From Owenia fusiformis (Eukaryota; Annelida; Polychaeta; Sabellida; Oweniidae): a stretch of DNA of 64,000 bases. The notes below the pieces were generated by a model. The model worked only from the letters and a program-made list of their open reading frames with translations. It did no database searches and was not told the origin of the DNA. Position numbers and translations under genes: made by a program. Shown here piece by piece: positions 33,143 through 46,690 of this stretch. The stretch covers positions 36,461,375 to 36,525,374 of the forward strand of contig CAIIXF020000005.1 of NCBI GenBank assembly GCA_903813345.2, read 5' to 3'. Within the stretch, counting starts at the first letter, position 1; each line of letters opens with the position of its first letter.

Positions 33143-36100
33143 AGTTATTTAAAGAGTGAATATGAAGTTGAACTAATTTCTAAAGGGTATTTATGAATCC
33201 ATGTAAATCGTAAAATGTCATGACAGTCAATCATTGTACTATTTTAGTAATTCATCTGCAGTTATTGGAAGTTTAACTATCAATTTGTGTTCAAATATTA
33301 CCATATGATTAAACAGAATGCCAGTTGAGCAAGATGTTGTTTATCAAAGTAATGTAACATATGTTTGATCTACTGAGAAATATCATAATATTGGAAGATT
33401 CTGTTTATTGATTAATTTCTGGTGATTTGGTGCAAAAAGGGAGCGACTCTTCAAAAAATTTAATTATTTTCACAATATGAACGCAACTCCTAGGAACCAA
33501 GGAGTGGATCATCGTGCGGTGAAGTTAATAGAAGCTGTAATTATAACACTGTAAAATTATAAAAGAAATACGGACAAATGATTTAGTACCCCACAATTTT
33601 ATTAATTACTGCACAAAGTGATGTATAACCTAGCAATTAGGTTTAATTAATAAGACAATCTTGCTATTAGGGCTTTTACAAATAATAATGTGTACCAAGA
33701 ACCAACAAGACATGGAAACATTGATAAATGACTTTTACAAGGTGATCCATGAATTATTAAATGTAACGATTATAGATGAGTCAGGTACATATGTCACTTT
33801 TGGGTTAATTATGAGTGATACATGTGTTCAAAGTTCATTCTAGTGATTATTTCCCTCATTTGTATCGTGAACTTGAACAAAGTGTCTTGCTTTTCGGAAT
33901 CTCTGTAGAGTATAAAATCTGGACTTAACGCCTCTTAAATCTTTGCTAAAGTTATTTTACATTTTGTATTTTCATTTTCAATATATGACACCTGTAATAT
34001 TTTATTTATGGTTATGAGTAATTGGAATCATCTTGGAATCTGCTGCTAGAGATGCTCCAAATTATACCTTCATATCCCAGCATTCTCTGGAACCCAAATA
34101 GAATTTAATTCCTCTGATTCGTTGAAATATACATGTGATTTGGCAAATGATTTTTGGTGGTTATCCTCTGTTGGTTCTTCTGTAGCGTCATATTTATCCT
34201 CCTTTGAGTCAGATGCCCAGTCGTTGAACATATTTGGAGTATCATTACATGACCGTATGTATCACTTAAATAGTTTGACCACAACCTAAAAGATAATAAA
34301 ACTGTTGTCAATTATTCATATAATTAGCGTATATATAAATAATGATAGTCTAGTGAAGTTAGTTGTCAGAAATGGGCTATCACACCAAGGATCTACAGAA
34401 TTTGAAACATATCACAATGATAAGTTGGATGCACCGAGTGCAGAGTTTAATTTTGATCTTTTGAGAAGCTGGTCAAATAAATGCAAAGGGTAAAAGTTGG
34501 ATTAATAATTATTAGATATTGGAACATAAAAAAGGAGATGCATTTCGGTAGAATCAGATGATAAATTGTTTTGTGGAAGACTGAAACATCCAGGTATGGT
34601 TGATATTATTAAGCAACTTTACTAAAAGTTCAATTGTTATATTGATGCGGGTTGATTGATTTATGGAGGCCTTGTTGCGAAGAGGTCATATAGAAGTCAC
34701 ACACATCTCAAGCAATAAACACACACACATGTAGCATTGTTATAAAATCTGGAAGTGGTGGAGTACCTCTGAGACCTTCTGGATGATGGGCTTGTTTGTC
34801 TCTCTGTCTTTGAGAACATCTTTGACATGCATATTTTTATTATTACAAGAGGTGTTTTGCTTAACCATTTAAAGGTTTAACTGTTAGGGCTTGTTAGTAT
34901 CTGTATACAGATTGAGTCTTGTGACAAAACAATGGATATTATCATTAACCTCTTTATGTGCATCATATATATATCTGTTGCTTGAGCACTAGTGACATTT
35001 ATAGTAGGCCGACATGTCTGCGGATTTTCACGTTGGGCATGCTCTCATATTGCTGTTTTCTCTTAAGAATTGATTAGAGTTTTTCATTTTCTTGCATTTG
35101 AGTTTTAAGAGTTAATATGTATTTATTTTATTGTATTCTTATTTTTTGGTTTGTGTTATATTTGATGATAAAAATCATCACCCTGCAATCTCAGTGACGT
35201 CTGCAAAGTCATAAACACCATGATTTAATAGGTCAAGGTCATTGGTCAATACCATGCTTATTTACTCCCATTCTCTCTAATTTTTGCATGAAGTTTATGA
35301 TTTTTATGCATTTCTACATAATTGAGGATATAATCTCAAGACCTGTTTATTTTATTTCTTGTTTCAAACACTTTTCTAATCTATTTTGCAATTTAAAATG
35401 AGACCCCTTTCATAACTTTATAGGCTGTTAGCGCTCTGTTCTTTGGTCTTATCATTTTGCTCTCAAGCCTTAGTAAGAAGGCTGTTGTTATTGTTATAGG
35501 CAGTATCATACATAGATATACAGTCCTTTAAAAATGGTGTGCTGGCTTTATATTGTGGCGTATGTGGAATAAGGGCCAAGGAAATCTAATCACATAAAAA
35601 CACAAAAATACAAAAATACAAGACACATAGTAAACTGAGGATTTGGAATTCATCTCTCTTTGGGCTTAAGGATTTTCTCATCAAGCAAAGGAGGCTGCCT
35701 GATTATATTCACAAAATCAGAATATAGGATTTTCAGAAACGGTTCGGAATTGTCTGGTTTTGGTCAAGGTAGGCACCTAGAATCTGGGATTTTATAAACA
35801 CATCTTCGGAATGAAATTCCCTGACTTATTCAAACCATAGTTTGTTGTTTGTTTCTATTCTAAACATGGGCACACTTACCCAGCAGTTCCTACTTAGGAT
35901 GGTCAGTAATACCATTAATTGAAACCAATGATAAATAAATATACTGGATCTAATGGACCACATCTTGAGAATATATACATATGAGCCTGGGTTGATTGCT
36001 GGTTTGTTGTTTAAGAAATTTTGAACCCCTGTCTGATTTAACCAACAATATCTTAGTTCCTATTGGTGCTAGTGAGGGATATATTTTTGCATTAGATTCA

Positions 36101-37781
36101 TCTGCGTCAGTGATCAAACATATGTTGAAATTAATGAAATAGAAAATAAGAAACAAGAAATTGGTCAAGGAAATGTTTATTACTGAAGTTTGAAAAACCC
36201 TGGTCAGAGTGAGGAGGTGTTCTTCAAAGATATTGTCATGCGTAAAAATTAAGTATGTGCTTGGGTGTGAACCTTGTGCATGCTGAAATGTATTGTGATG
36301 TCACCCTTCTGACTAAGGGTGTCACCAGTGTTGTAAATTACCCATCAGGAAAGACAAATATTACTCTTAAAGCGTGTACTGGTCAATCTATAATTACTAG
36401 GAGCAACTTTATAATTGTACATCTCCAATTGAAATTTATAGAAATTAATATAATTTGTGATGGCCTATATAATTGGATGTGATAGCCTTTGTTCTGAATA
36501 TCAATCATGAATTTTCTGTTTTTGATGTAGTGTTCTTGTGATATTTTAAAATGTGGATTAAGGCAAAATGCCATCCTGTAATCCCATTCTCCCATTATTG
36601 TCCATTGAGTCATATACCTTAAAGCTTCAAGATGTGGGAATTCTATAAATCAAAAGTTTTTAGAGCAATTTGAAATCAGGAACAATCGGAAATACAACCA
36701 GCCACACATAATGTGATAAAATGAATGATAATGCATTAATATATATTAAGATTAATACTTCGATATAACCTCCGACCTGGGTGAATTATTGAAAGTTTTA
36801 AGCCATTTAACCCCATTTAATTAAGTTAATCCATGGGCGATTCAGGATCTGGATTTTCAGAAATTGGTTTTCCGCCTTCGCAAACAATTTACGTTTGGAA
36901 CAATAGAATTTCTGAATGCACCAACCACAAATTGACATGATACAAGTATTTCTAATTAGGTTTTCTTAAGTTTATTAATGTTATCAGAAGAATCTTCCAT
37001 TGTTATTAAAAGATAACAAGCAAATCATGAAGCTTAGTCGGAGCATTGTCGCCTATTTCCAACAGGATTTGACGAGCATCGTCAATCATTGCATATTCGA
37101 GATTGTGAATCTTGACGATTTGATTAAAAACTTGGGCCTCAATTTTTCGCTGGCTACTGGGAATTGACTAGAAGTTAAAACTTTAGTTGATTCAACACAA
37201 TAAATTTGATTAAGTTCTTAGAAATATGTATTTTGAAGGTAAACCAACCATTATACAAAATATGATATTCATTTAAGGCGATGCTTCTACAATATTTCTT
37301 GTTGGTTCATGCCATATGGTATTAATAACTATAATTTACCTCTGTGTAGTCAATGGTTGCATGATTGATGATATCTGTACCTTTGAATAATTTGTAACAT
37401 TTGATGTTTCTTTCTAACTTAAGTAGCACGGTTGCATGTAATCCCTACATTTATTTTATCTTTCTGTGATATGATTACCCTGGTTGGTATCTTTACCTGG
37501 GGCCTAATTTACTAATTAACAAGCACAACACCTGTCTGTTAGTATTCACCTGTACTCGGACATACCTAATATACTTGGTACCTTGTTGGTAAAAGTATGG
37601 ACCAGTTACCAGTATTGTACTCAAAGAATACCACAAGGAGGAACCAGTAAAATTAAAAGCCGGCGATTTGCTTGGTATTGTAAAGGGAGCTTTGGCTTCT
37701 GAGCTTTAACATATTCGCACGCTCTTTCATAGTACTGAGGATTTGCAAGTGTTGCAGTGTATTTTTGGTTTTCTCTTTTCA
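33143..37781. other. non-coding DNA
   Basis: No gene recognised on either strand. One reverse-oriented copy of the dispersed repeat lies near 35265. Otherwise nothing supportable. Confidence 0.55.
35265..35360 (-). repeat. dispersed ~130-bp repeat, copy F
   Basis: On the minus strand: cttcatgcaaaaattagaga, then gaatgggagtaaataagcat, which lines up with the family core and its downstream gggcatga. Confidence 0.6.
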
Positions 37782-38244
37782 TACAGTAGAACCTGTGTAA
37801 GTGGAACAACTTTGGGACCACAAAAGTGTTCTTCTTGCAAGGTGTTCTACTTACAGATCTTTAATGGAGTCTTTGGGCCACTGGACTTGAAACAATGTTC
37901 AACTTGTGAGGTGTTCTCCTTACAGAGGATCTTTAATGGAGTTGTTGGGCCACAGGACTTAAAACAATGTTCAACTTGTGAGGTGTTCTCCTTACAGAGG
38001 ATCTTTAATGGAGTTGTTGGGCCACAGGACTTAAAACAATGTTCAACTTGTGAGGTGTTCTACTTACAGAGAATCTTTAATGGAGTTGTTGGGCCACAGG
38101 ACTTGAAACAATTTTCAACTTGTGAGGTGTTCTCCTTACAGAGGATCTTTAATGGAGTCTTTGGGCCACAGGACTTAAAAACAATGTTCAACTTGTAAGG
38201 TGTTCTACTAACAGAGGAGGTGTTCCACAGCAGTTTCTACTGTA
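37782..38244. mobile_element. TA-flanked MITE, copy 3, expanded by an internal minisatellite
   Basis: Ends tacagtagaacctgtgtaag and cagtttctactgta resemble the other family members. The element is 463 bp instead of 110-190 bp because of an internal tandem array (37810-38215). Confidence 0.7.
37810..38215 (+). repeat. 72-bp minisatellite inside the MITE
   Basis: About five to six units, each containing acttgtgaggtgttct, ccttacagaggatctttaat and ggagttgttgggccacagga. Because 72 is a multiple of three, a 151-codon repetitive open frame runs through it (37743-38198), but nothing else suggests a gene. Confidence 0.9.
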
Positions 38245-38736
38245 CTCCTCATAGTTTGTCCACTTCAGTTATCCTAAATGATAGCTTTAAGAGTTCATTT
38301 TTTAATATTTTATTGCAAAAAAGTAATCAGTTTTGCCAAATGAGTAAGATAATCTTGGTGTCACTTAGTCACGCAGTCAATCAATGTTTTATTCCAAAGA
38401 TTTCTTGTAATAAACCTACAGACCTTCATTTACAAAGAACTTGCCTTGTCACTCAATTCCTAGTTTTAATTATATTGTGACCTTGTCATGGTGACTTTAT
38501 ATTGTATGTCACAATGTGTAATTTGCCATAGACTGTTATGACAAGTTTCAATATCATTTTCTAATTAATCATTTCACTTGTCATTTTATATTTCAAACAG
38601 ATTGACATATTTTGATTGACTATTTAGAAACTGTTAAAAGGTAGGCTGGGTTTTATTTCATAGTGACTGTTACTGTATACTAATAAATATGTCATAGTTT
38701 GGAGACGAAGTTGGATACATTCATGTTAAAGCATAG
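38245..38736. other. non-coding DNA between two MITEs
   Basis: Nothing recognised. The two neighbouring elements belong to one family and are only about 490 bp apart. Confidence 0.55.
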
Positions 38737-38918
38737 TACAGTAAAACCTGTATATAGTTGACACCTATGGAGCCACAAATTAGTGTTCACTGTAGGTAGG
38801 TGTTCATTACAGAGAAGCAATTTTGTACTTGAGTCAAAGTAGAATTTGTCTTGAAGTGGTATTCACATAACACAGGTGTTCACTTAGGGAGGTGTTCACT
38901 TAGACAGGTTTTAGTGTA
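38737..38918. mobile_element. small TA-flanked MITE, copy 4
   Basis: 182 bp, ends tacagtaaaacctgt and acaggttttagtgta. The interior holds several gtgttcac phrases (aggtgttcattacag, aggtgttcacttaga). Confidence 0.8.
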
Positions 38919-41900
38919 TCTTCTTCCACATCAAGTCCAAAGAGTATATTATACATGTATAGCAGGACAGAAAGTTGTGAGGGTGCTGGTTAAATTGTTG
39001 GTTGCCATTGTTACTTAATATACAAGAACAAGATAAATGATTTTGCATAATGGATAATACATATGAAGAGTGATTTGACATCTTGATCGTAAAAAGTATT
39101 TCTGCCTTTTTCCAAGAAAGTCGGTGAGTCTAGCTTGGTTTGGTGATTTGTATTCTGGTTTGTTTATAAAGGCTGTATTTCTAAAATATTATGAATTACG
39201 ATACATTAAATTCATTTTTATGGTGTTGCCATAGTAACCTTAAAAAATAAAAGACAATTGTAATTCAGGAATTGTAACTATCATCGTTCATAAGTATAAA
39301 ATATATGAGATAAATCAGATTATTTTGACATATCAAATCAGATAATTTTGTTTGAATCAACAAAAATATAATCTCCTGATATTTGACATGATATTTTTTA
39401 TAAGTCAGCTATCAATTCAATCTGCGCTGGCACCATTGTATTTTTCTTAATCAAATAATTTTTAATATTTAAGGACAAAGATATGACAGAGAAGATTGTT
39501 CATGTGTAACTATTAAATTAGAACTGACAGACAGAATAAAAAGTTAATACCAGTAAATGATTTTATGACCACGGGGACAATTACAGAAACTCTATGGGAT
39601 TTGTTTCAGATGCTATTACTGTGTTATGAGTATAAGGTTGCATCATTTTATGTACTTACTACCCAGTATATTTGTTACACTGGCTCAAAGAGCTTAATAA
39701 CAGATGAAGCTCTCTTTTAAGAACCAAAGCCAAACAATTGGAAAGAATACATCTATATTTCACATTTGTTAACATATTGATATATTTCTAGTAAAGTGGA
39801 CAAAAAAGGGGCATATGGTATGTTGTCATTGGACATCTATTAGAATCCCATTAGCAATTAGATTTTCTGGTTCTTACGGATTAACATATTCAATTTGCAT
39901 GAGTGCTCTGCAAAAATGTAATTTAATTACTTTTTCAATGTTTTTTCCTTTTGTCTATTTTCATATTTGTTGCTGCCTCTGCTTGGTTACCCTGGAAACC
40001 ATCACCATGGCGATCATTAAAACTACTTCCTGTTTTTGATTGATCTGATAATTACAGGTAAGTTATCGAAACTAATTAATGGATTAATTTTATGTTTGTG
40101 TAGAGTCGAGAAATGATATGAGCCTTTGGAAGATTATGTTCGTGTTTAGTGTCTATAAAATCCAAACAATTAGAAATACAATTTAAAAACAATTGATTTC
40201 TAAAGCAATTTGTCAAGTGACAATGTTAAGGAATTATCTCAATGATATATTATATTCATTAAGATGTACTTATTGTAAAACCAGATGAGCGCCTGTATTT
40301 GTCATTTGCATAAACTTCTAATTAGGCCAAACAATGCATGCCTTTGTTTCTAAGACGCCGAAGAATAAATAATTGGTCAGCAGGGTTCTCACCATGAAAT
40401 CTTGAGACCCCGGATTTATACTTTTTCTGTATGATTTATGATATGAACTCTATGCTTTTATCGTTTATTCCTTGCTAATTCTTTTTATTTTCACTGTATT
40501 TAGCAAAATACATGATCATTGTTTCATTGTCTTGGCCTCAGGCCTTATACTGTCCATTTTGTGCACTAATCCTTTTGGGAGTATCGATGGTATAAATGAC
40601 ATGCTTAGACATCAAACGTGATTCATTAAGTCTGATTTACAATTATTGGGACAAATTCAATCAATTATCAGATCCCATAGGATGGCCGGAGTGAAGAAGT
40701 CTGAAAACTAGACAATTTTCATCAATCTTTTTAGATATGTATATTGATTGATAAATTGATATGAGATTAAATGCAGTTTTGTTCCGTGGATCAAAAATCT
40801 TCATGCTGATATTCACCAGGAAATTTATGACAACGTTCATATTTTACCGATACTGATATAATTTTGATTTGGATAATACCTGTAGTATCAATTTAATACG
40901 ACTCTCATCAATTTCTTTGTTCAGAAATGATACGAGTCTAATTATCTCCAGAAGAGACACAACAAGAGCTTAGAAATAGCCACGGAAATTAGAGTGATAG
41001 GAGAGATCGGGGAGACAAAGCTCTAATTCCATTAATGAAGCATCTCAAATGCACTCAGTGGTTATAAAAAAGCAAATTATAAAATTGATAATCTTAATGA
41101 GGTCATTGAAGCCTCGTATCAAGTTACAATTTCCAAGTTTTTTTCTATTATCATTTCAGATATTTTTTCTTTGATTATTTCTGACATTTATTAGGAGTCT
41201 AGACATTATTATTATTCAGGCCAGTGCCCAGTTCCAGGAAAATATAGGATAATGACCCTGTTAATGAATCAAGCGGTCACCTCATTTGATGAAGCCATGC
41301 ATTAGACTGGCTTTAGAAAATCGCTGAGTTCAGGAAATCACCCCATTCATTATTATCGGTATATTTTTCGTTGTCCATTGTTTTCAATATTGAATATTTT
41401 TCCTTGATTTCCTCAAAACTTGATATTTGTAGATATAGATTAAAGTTACTATCTAACCTTTATATCCTGGATATTGACAATTCTAAAGACATGAAAGTGT
41501 TTTGAACATGTGAATCAACTTTTGCTCCGTTTTGAAACTGGCTGTGTCATTTTTCTTTTATATATTTTCATATTGGCATTAAGTATTTTCTCACATTTTT
41601 TATATTCATGTACTTCAGAATGTTGGCTTAGTATAATCATTTCTATACTCTGACTTTATTCACTTTTATTTACTTGTATTTTGGGTTTCTATATGAAACC
41701 GTAAATGTTGTATTTATTACAGTTTTGCTCTTCAAATATTTTATCTGATAAACATTGTCTTTTGTAGATTGATTTACATACTTCTGTTTATCCTGACTTC
41801 AACTTTTCTTACCTTGGAATCTCTTAGATTCCGCTCAGGTCAAACATAAGTGGATCGTTTCTATTATTATTGGTTTATTTTGTTTGCATTCCTAAAAATG

Positions 41901-44479
41901 ACTAAAATGAAAATATAAAATATGAAATTATTTTATTATTATAAGAATTCAATTATTACAAAATATAGAAAATCAGAAGATATCTCCATTTGGGATTAAC
42001 ACATAGATTGGTGAAAAAGAAAGAGTTGTAGAATCGTGAATTTTAGCCTTCTCCCTAGGGCTGTTTGCTAATGCAGAATAGATAGCATTTACCAGAACAT
42101 TTTAATGGTCAATGATACTTATAAGAACATCTCAGGATAAACTAGCCAGCTTTCAGATTCGACAAAAAAAACAGGTATGTTTTTCACCTGCTATCATTGT
42201 ACCCTTATATGATATCCCATGGTTTTCATGTTATTTCATGCCAAGAGAGACTACCAAAGAGGAATAGGATGAAGACTCCTGCATTGCACATTCATGAATG
42301 TAAAAAATGCTATATTGTAAAAAACCAAGATATCTCAGTTGAATTCTAGAGATAATACATGACATGTAAATGATTTGAGACATTTTTTATTTATGGGTTT
42401 TTATTTATAGAAACATCTTCAGGATTTTTCTTCACTGAGAACATAGAAATACTTTCAGAGTCATTTCATTATTTTGAGTCTGTGGATTCTTGTTTTGGTC
42501 TTTCAAGGGCTTTAGTCTTTAGATGTCCATCTATCAAAATACCTTACTTCATAAGCCACATAAGTTTGTTAGTTAAACATTCATGTATTGTTTTCTCAGG
42601 TCTTAGGGAGTCTAACTCCAGGGACTACCTATTTGTTAACCGTCATCTGGGTGTTATTTTTGACACAACTTAGAGTGGAATAAAGCGTTTATAGCGAGGC
42701 ACCGAGTACAAGGGCTTGAAATGTTGAATTCTAGACAATTTGGAACATTTTAGCTCTTACATGTGTGAAATGAATACAGCCAGAGAGGCATTTTTCACAG
42801 GAAAAGTCCCATCTCTAACTCTACCTTTTGGACTTTCTCAAATTTGTATTTACTGGTATCTGCCAGTTCCTGTTTCCAAAATCATTATCATTGCTCATTT
42901 GGTAGGTTCCAAGTGAGCACATTTGACCAGGTAAACCACTTGAATATGAGTGGCAGTATCAGCACCTCAGTGACTAATCTCATAATACATATACATGTAC
43001 AATATAGCAGAGCCTTTAAAAAGATGTGTTTTTGAGAGGCAAGTTGTATATAGCCACTTACTACTTTTCTCTGGGTGGCCATGAAGGTTGTTAAATGTCA
43101 GGATGTCATGTAGAACACACCCTAGTTTCATGCCCATTGACATCTCGATGGTTTGGGCAAAAAACATTCATTTTTGTCATTGAGCACTTGGTAAGTCTGA
43201 GTTAGAGAAAAGTCAAGGCACAAATGTATGAGTGAAAATGTGCTGATCTCATTTGTGTATTTTTGATGACTAAATGATTGATTTTATGACAAAATTGTCA
43301 CAAACAAAAGCATCAGCAAGTGGTCACTCGTTAGCTGAGAATGATATTGTCATTGTCTAATGTAACTGTGCTACAGCCTTATCGATCATAGATGTTTCTA
43401 TGTCTATGGTTGATAATGTATGACAGGAGTTTGGAGGATCTGTACAGGTGGATCCTGTACCAGACATTTTACTATATCTCACACGTTATCTCACACTAGC
43501 AATTGTATTGGGTTCCCTAGACCATACTTCCTACTAGATAGACCACAGGTCAGAATCTGAAGAAGTTCTCATCTTAAAAAATATGGTGCACCTTCTGTTC
43601 TGATCCATGGTCAGACCCATAGTGCATTCCACTGGTCATGTGATCTGAGTTGACCAATCATGTTTGAAAAGGTGACCAATATGGATTGATTTATAATGGG
43701 ATAAAGTTACTTTTCTTGCTCATCTGATTAGTTTTAGACCAGATGGAGATTCCCTTAGCGATTATCCACATCGATAGAATCATAAAAAAACTTGATATGA
43801 TGAAATTTTTTGCCTATCAAATACCTATTAACCTTTTACTCCCCACCCAGTTTGATCACATGCTCAATTAAGATAAACAGGATAGGTTTAGGTATCCTCT
43901 GCTGCAGTTGTCATGGTAACCAGTCTAAGAGATCAGGCTGTCCTTATCTAAAATCAAACTCTTGGTAAATCACTTTTAAATTGTTGGTGCTGTTTAGATG
44001 TTTTACTTTTATTAGTTGATGAAAAGTTTTCACTGCATGATGTCTCGTTAGCGCTTATCACTAAATGAGTTATTTATTACATTTTAATTAGTTCACTTCA
44101 TTGGTTAATACTTGAACTTTCAGCTTTTTTAAATCTCCTATAAGTTGAATAAACAATTTCTCTCATTTGTGTGATAAATGAGTTGGGTATATAATGAGCA
44201 GGACTGATGATTTTTTATATATGGTAGCACCTTTATATAATGAACTGTATACATATTGAAAACCATAGTGAAATGCTAGATTCAAATCTTGTCTATAATA
44301 TCTTGTTATGGTCAAACTCCCAAATAATGTGTTGGTGTGTTAGATAGAGTTGTAGATACATCATGAATCCTTTGCTTATTACCAGTCTGGAACATGACCT
44401 GATGGTGGCAGAGCTGATGGACATGATAACCAGGCTGCCTGAAATTTTGTCTCCAGAGTCATGTTTTTAAATTCAAATT

Positions 44480-44600
44480 AGAGAGTAATGGAGTGAAATT
44501 AGAGAGGATTGAAGCATACTGCCCTTTAGTTCACACTTTAAATCATATAGAAATGAAAGAAAATGAGAAACTTTATTCAAATTTTAGGGAGAAAACATGG
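44480..44600 (+). repeat. dispersed ~130-bp repeat, copy G
   Basis: ggagtgaaattagagaggat, then aatgagaaactttattcaaa, then ttttagggagaaaacatgg near 44580. Confidence 0.65.
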
Positions 44601-45894
44601 AAGTTGGGGGTATTTCAAGGATGGGTATTCTGTGCATGGCGTCTGCTAGCCAATACAGCAGATGATCTACTCTTGCTACATTTCGAAAAATCACTGAATT
44701 GTTTCATCGAAACATGAAAATGTTAGACTGAAAGTTGTAGAGAAGCACGGTTTCTGTAAGATTGTATGTATCATATAATGTTTTCATTACGCCAGGATGT
44801 CTGGTGATCGCAAGATTCACAAACCAGCGTTCATGGGGTTTGTAGCTTAGCGTATGTATTTCACCACCTATAATTGCAGAGGCCTTGTTATCATTACAAC
44901 CTGGCAATCCAGAATTATTTCTTAAATATCAGACATGGTTCATTGGTTTATTGCCTCCCATTCTCTACATTCATCCATGATTGGTTGAAATTTGTCACAT
45001 GATTTGTAGAGGTACGACGTTTTTTGTGGCAAGTACCTGATAAGTCTTTTATTATCTTATATGTTTAATTTAGATGATCGTCTAGTTTTTGAAAGCCTAT
45101 GGTATTATATCTTATAGAACTTGTTTTCTTTCAAGAAAATACTTTCATACTCTTTTCTTATCTATTCCTCAAATCAGGGACCTAAAAAATTCTGAGAGAA
45201 AAAATGATTTCATGAAAACCAGTTATTATTGTACCATAGGGTTTATTTAATACATTTATTTCAAAAGTTGATTTATTTTTCTGACACAAAAAAACTTGTG
45301 GTTTACATGTCTGGGGCTAGCTATGCTACAGACAATAATAAACATTTAACTTTAACAGCATCTTGAAAGTGATCACCTATAATGGATTGTAAAGTTTATT
45401 GAATTGAAAGTTTCTATTTTAGCCAGTCAACCACTTTACCATAGACCGTCTAAACAAGGTTTTCAATAAAAACTACATTACCCCTTTTAAAAATATTGCT
45501 CATATTCTGTTTATTGCATGCGATTTCTTGCAAGTTTTTTTTACTCCAAATGTTATTTTTGTATAATATACTGTTGGTTGTATATCTGAGTGTGTTATTT
45601 CATTTTAATTCAACATATTTTGTTTTGCTTTGTGTTCACGACAAAACCGCAGAGATATTTTATTCCAGGGTAGGGTTCATTCTTCTTCTCGGGACATATA
45701 ACTTCAAATGTTTGGACATCAACCTCAGAAATGTTTGTAGATTGTCAAAAACTGTAGTGGCTAAAAAGCTGCCTTTCGCGTTTATGTGTTTTCTCGTTAG
45801 CTAGGGACAAAGTGGCTTTCAATGTACAGGAGGACATGAATAGGATATTCAACCAGTGATTTTCAAAACAATTCTAAATTAAAAGAGTGAAAGG

Positions 45895-46165
45895 AGAAAC
45901 CTGATCCCACCGATTGTAAGTTTTTGTTATCTTAGGTCAATGGATCAATGATCAAAGCAGATCCCCAAGTGATCTCCTTTGATCCCTGGTGGTTTATAAA
46001 TTAACTTGTTTATGTTTTTCAGCACATTGAAGTTCTAATGGGTGTCATATAACACCTACATTATGAAAGGTATGAGAATAGCCTTAGGTGATCTCTTTTG
46101 ATCTCAGTGGATTTTTTACGATCTCAGTGATCAGTGCTTTGATCCTGCTGGGATCGGTTGTGTTT
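45895..46165. repeat. GATC-rich degenerate direct and inverted repeats
   Basis: Phrases such as aagtgatctcctttgatccc (45966) and taggtgatctcttttgatct (46085) are direct repeats. atgatcaaagcagatc and cagtgctttgatcctg are partial inverted counterparts. The density of GATC is far above the surroundings. Confidence 0.5.
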
Positions 46166-46457
46166 ATAACCTAACACAAAGAGAGTAGGTAGTGAGTTGA
46201 AGGCATATGGTTTTAGGCATATCTAGGAGTGTAATTAAGATTGGTCAGTTTTGACCATGTCAACAGTTGTTATCTTATCTGAAGCACATGTAGTAAACGC
46301 AGCAGAAATTCTTTGTCTAGTTCTCTATAATTGTTCCATTTTTCTTCCATGTCGTTTTGAAGTAGGCGGTGGATTTAAATTTTTTGACATCTGAAAAAAG
46401 AGAATTTGACCAGCGTTGGAGATTTACAGCTAAAGGATATACATCTACTTGTGCAAA

Positions 46458-46478
46458 ATGGATTTTAAGTTATTTAAG
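46458..46478 (+). CDS. candidate start exon ending in a strong splice donor
   Basis: An ATG opens seven codons (MDFKLFK) directly followed by gtaagta, a near-consensus donor, in phase 0. It could be an alternative first coding exon of prickle 13 kb downstream, but the recognised prickle exon needs a phase-2 partner, so at least one more exon would be required between them. Support is weak: one ATG and one donor. Confidence 0.2.
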
Positions 46479-46544
46479 GTAAGTAAAGGAGGATGAACCT
46501 ATAAATGTCATGGTATTTGAGTAAACATGGAATAGGTAAATTGA

Positions 46545-46690
46545 ACACTGGGAGAAAGATGAAAAATGTGTTGATATACAATAACATGGCATTATTAATC
46601 TTCAAGATTTAGACATGTATGAAAGTAAGAAACAGTTACATTTTAAGAGAGAAAATTAGAGAAAAGAGCATGAAATCAGTGCCATCAATG
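46545..46690 (+). repeat. dispersed ~130-bp repeat, copy H
   Basis: cattttaagagagaaaatta near 46640 followed by gagcatga; the upstream part is diverged. Confidence 0.5.

Larger units (their letters stand above)
38919..46457. other. non-coding DNA
   Basis: No gene recognised. It contains a dispersed-repeat copy near 44480 and a GATC-rich repeat patch near 45895-46165. Around 40900-41120 the base composition and lack of repeats look like unique sequence, possibly regulatory, but nothing proves it. Confidence 0.5.

Noticed and set aside
37743-38198. 151-codon repeat protein with regular cysteines
   Set aside because: Generated by a 72-bp minisatellite within a MITE. No other coding evidence, so kept only as an observation.
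40900-41120. Conserved regulatory element
   Set aside because: The impression rests only on composition and absence of repeats. Without a comparison between species it cannot be supported.
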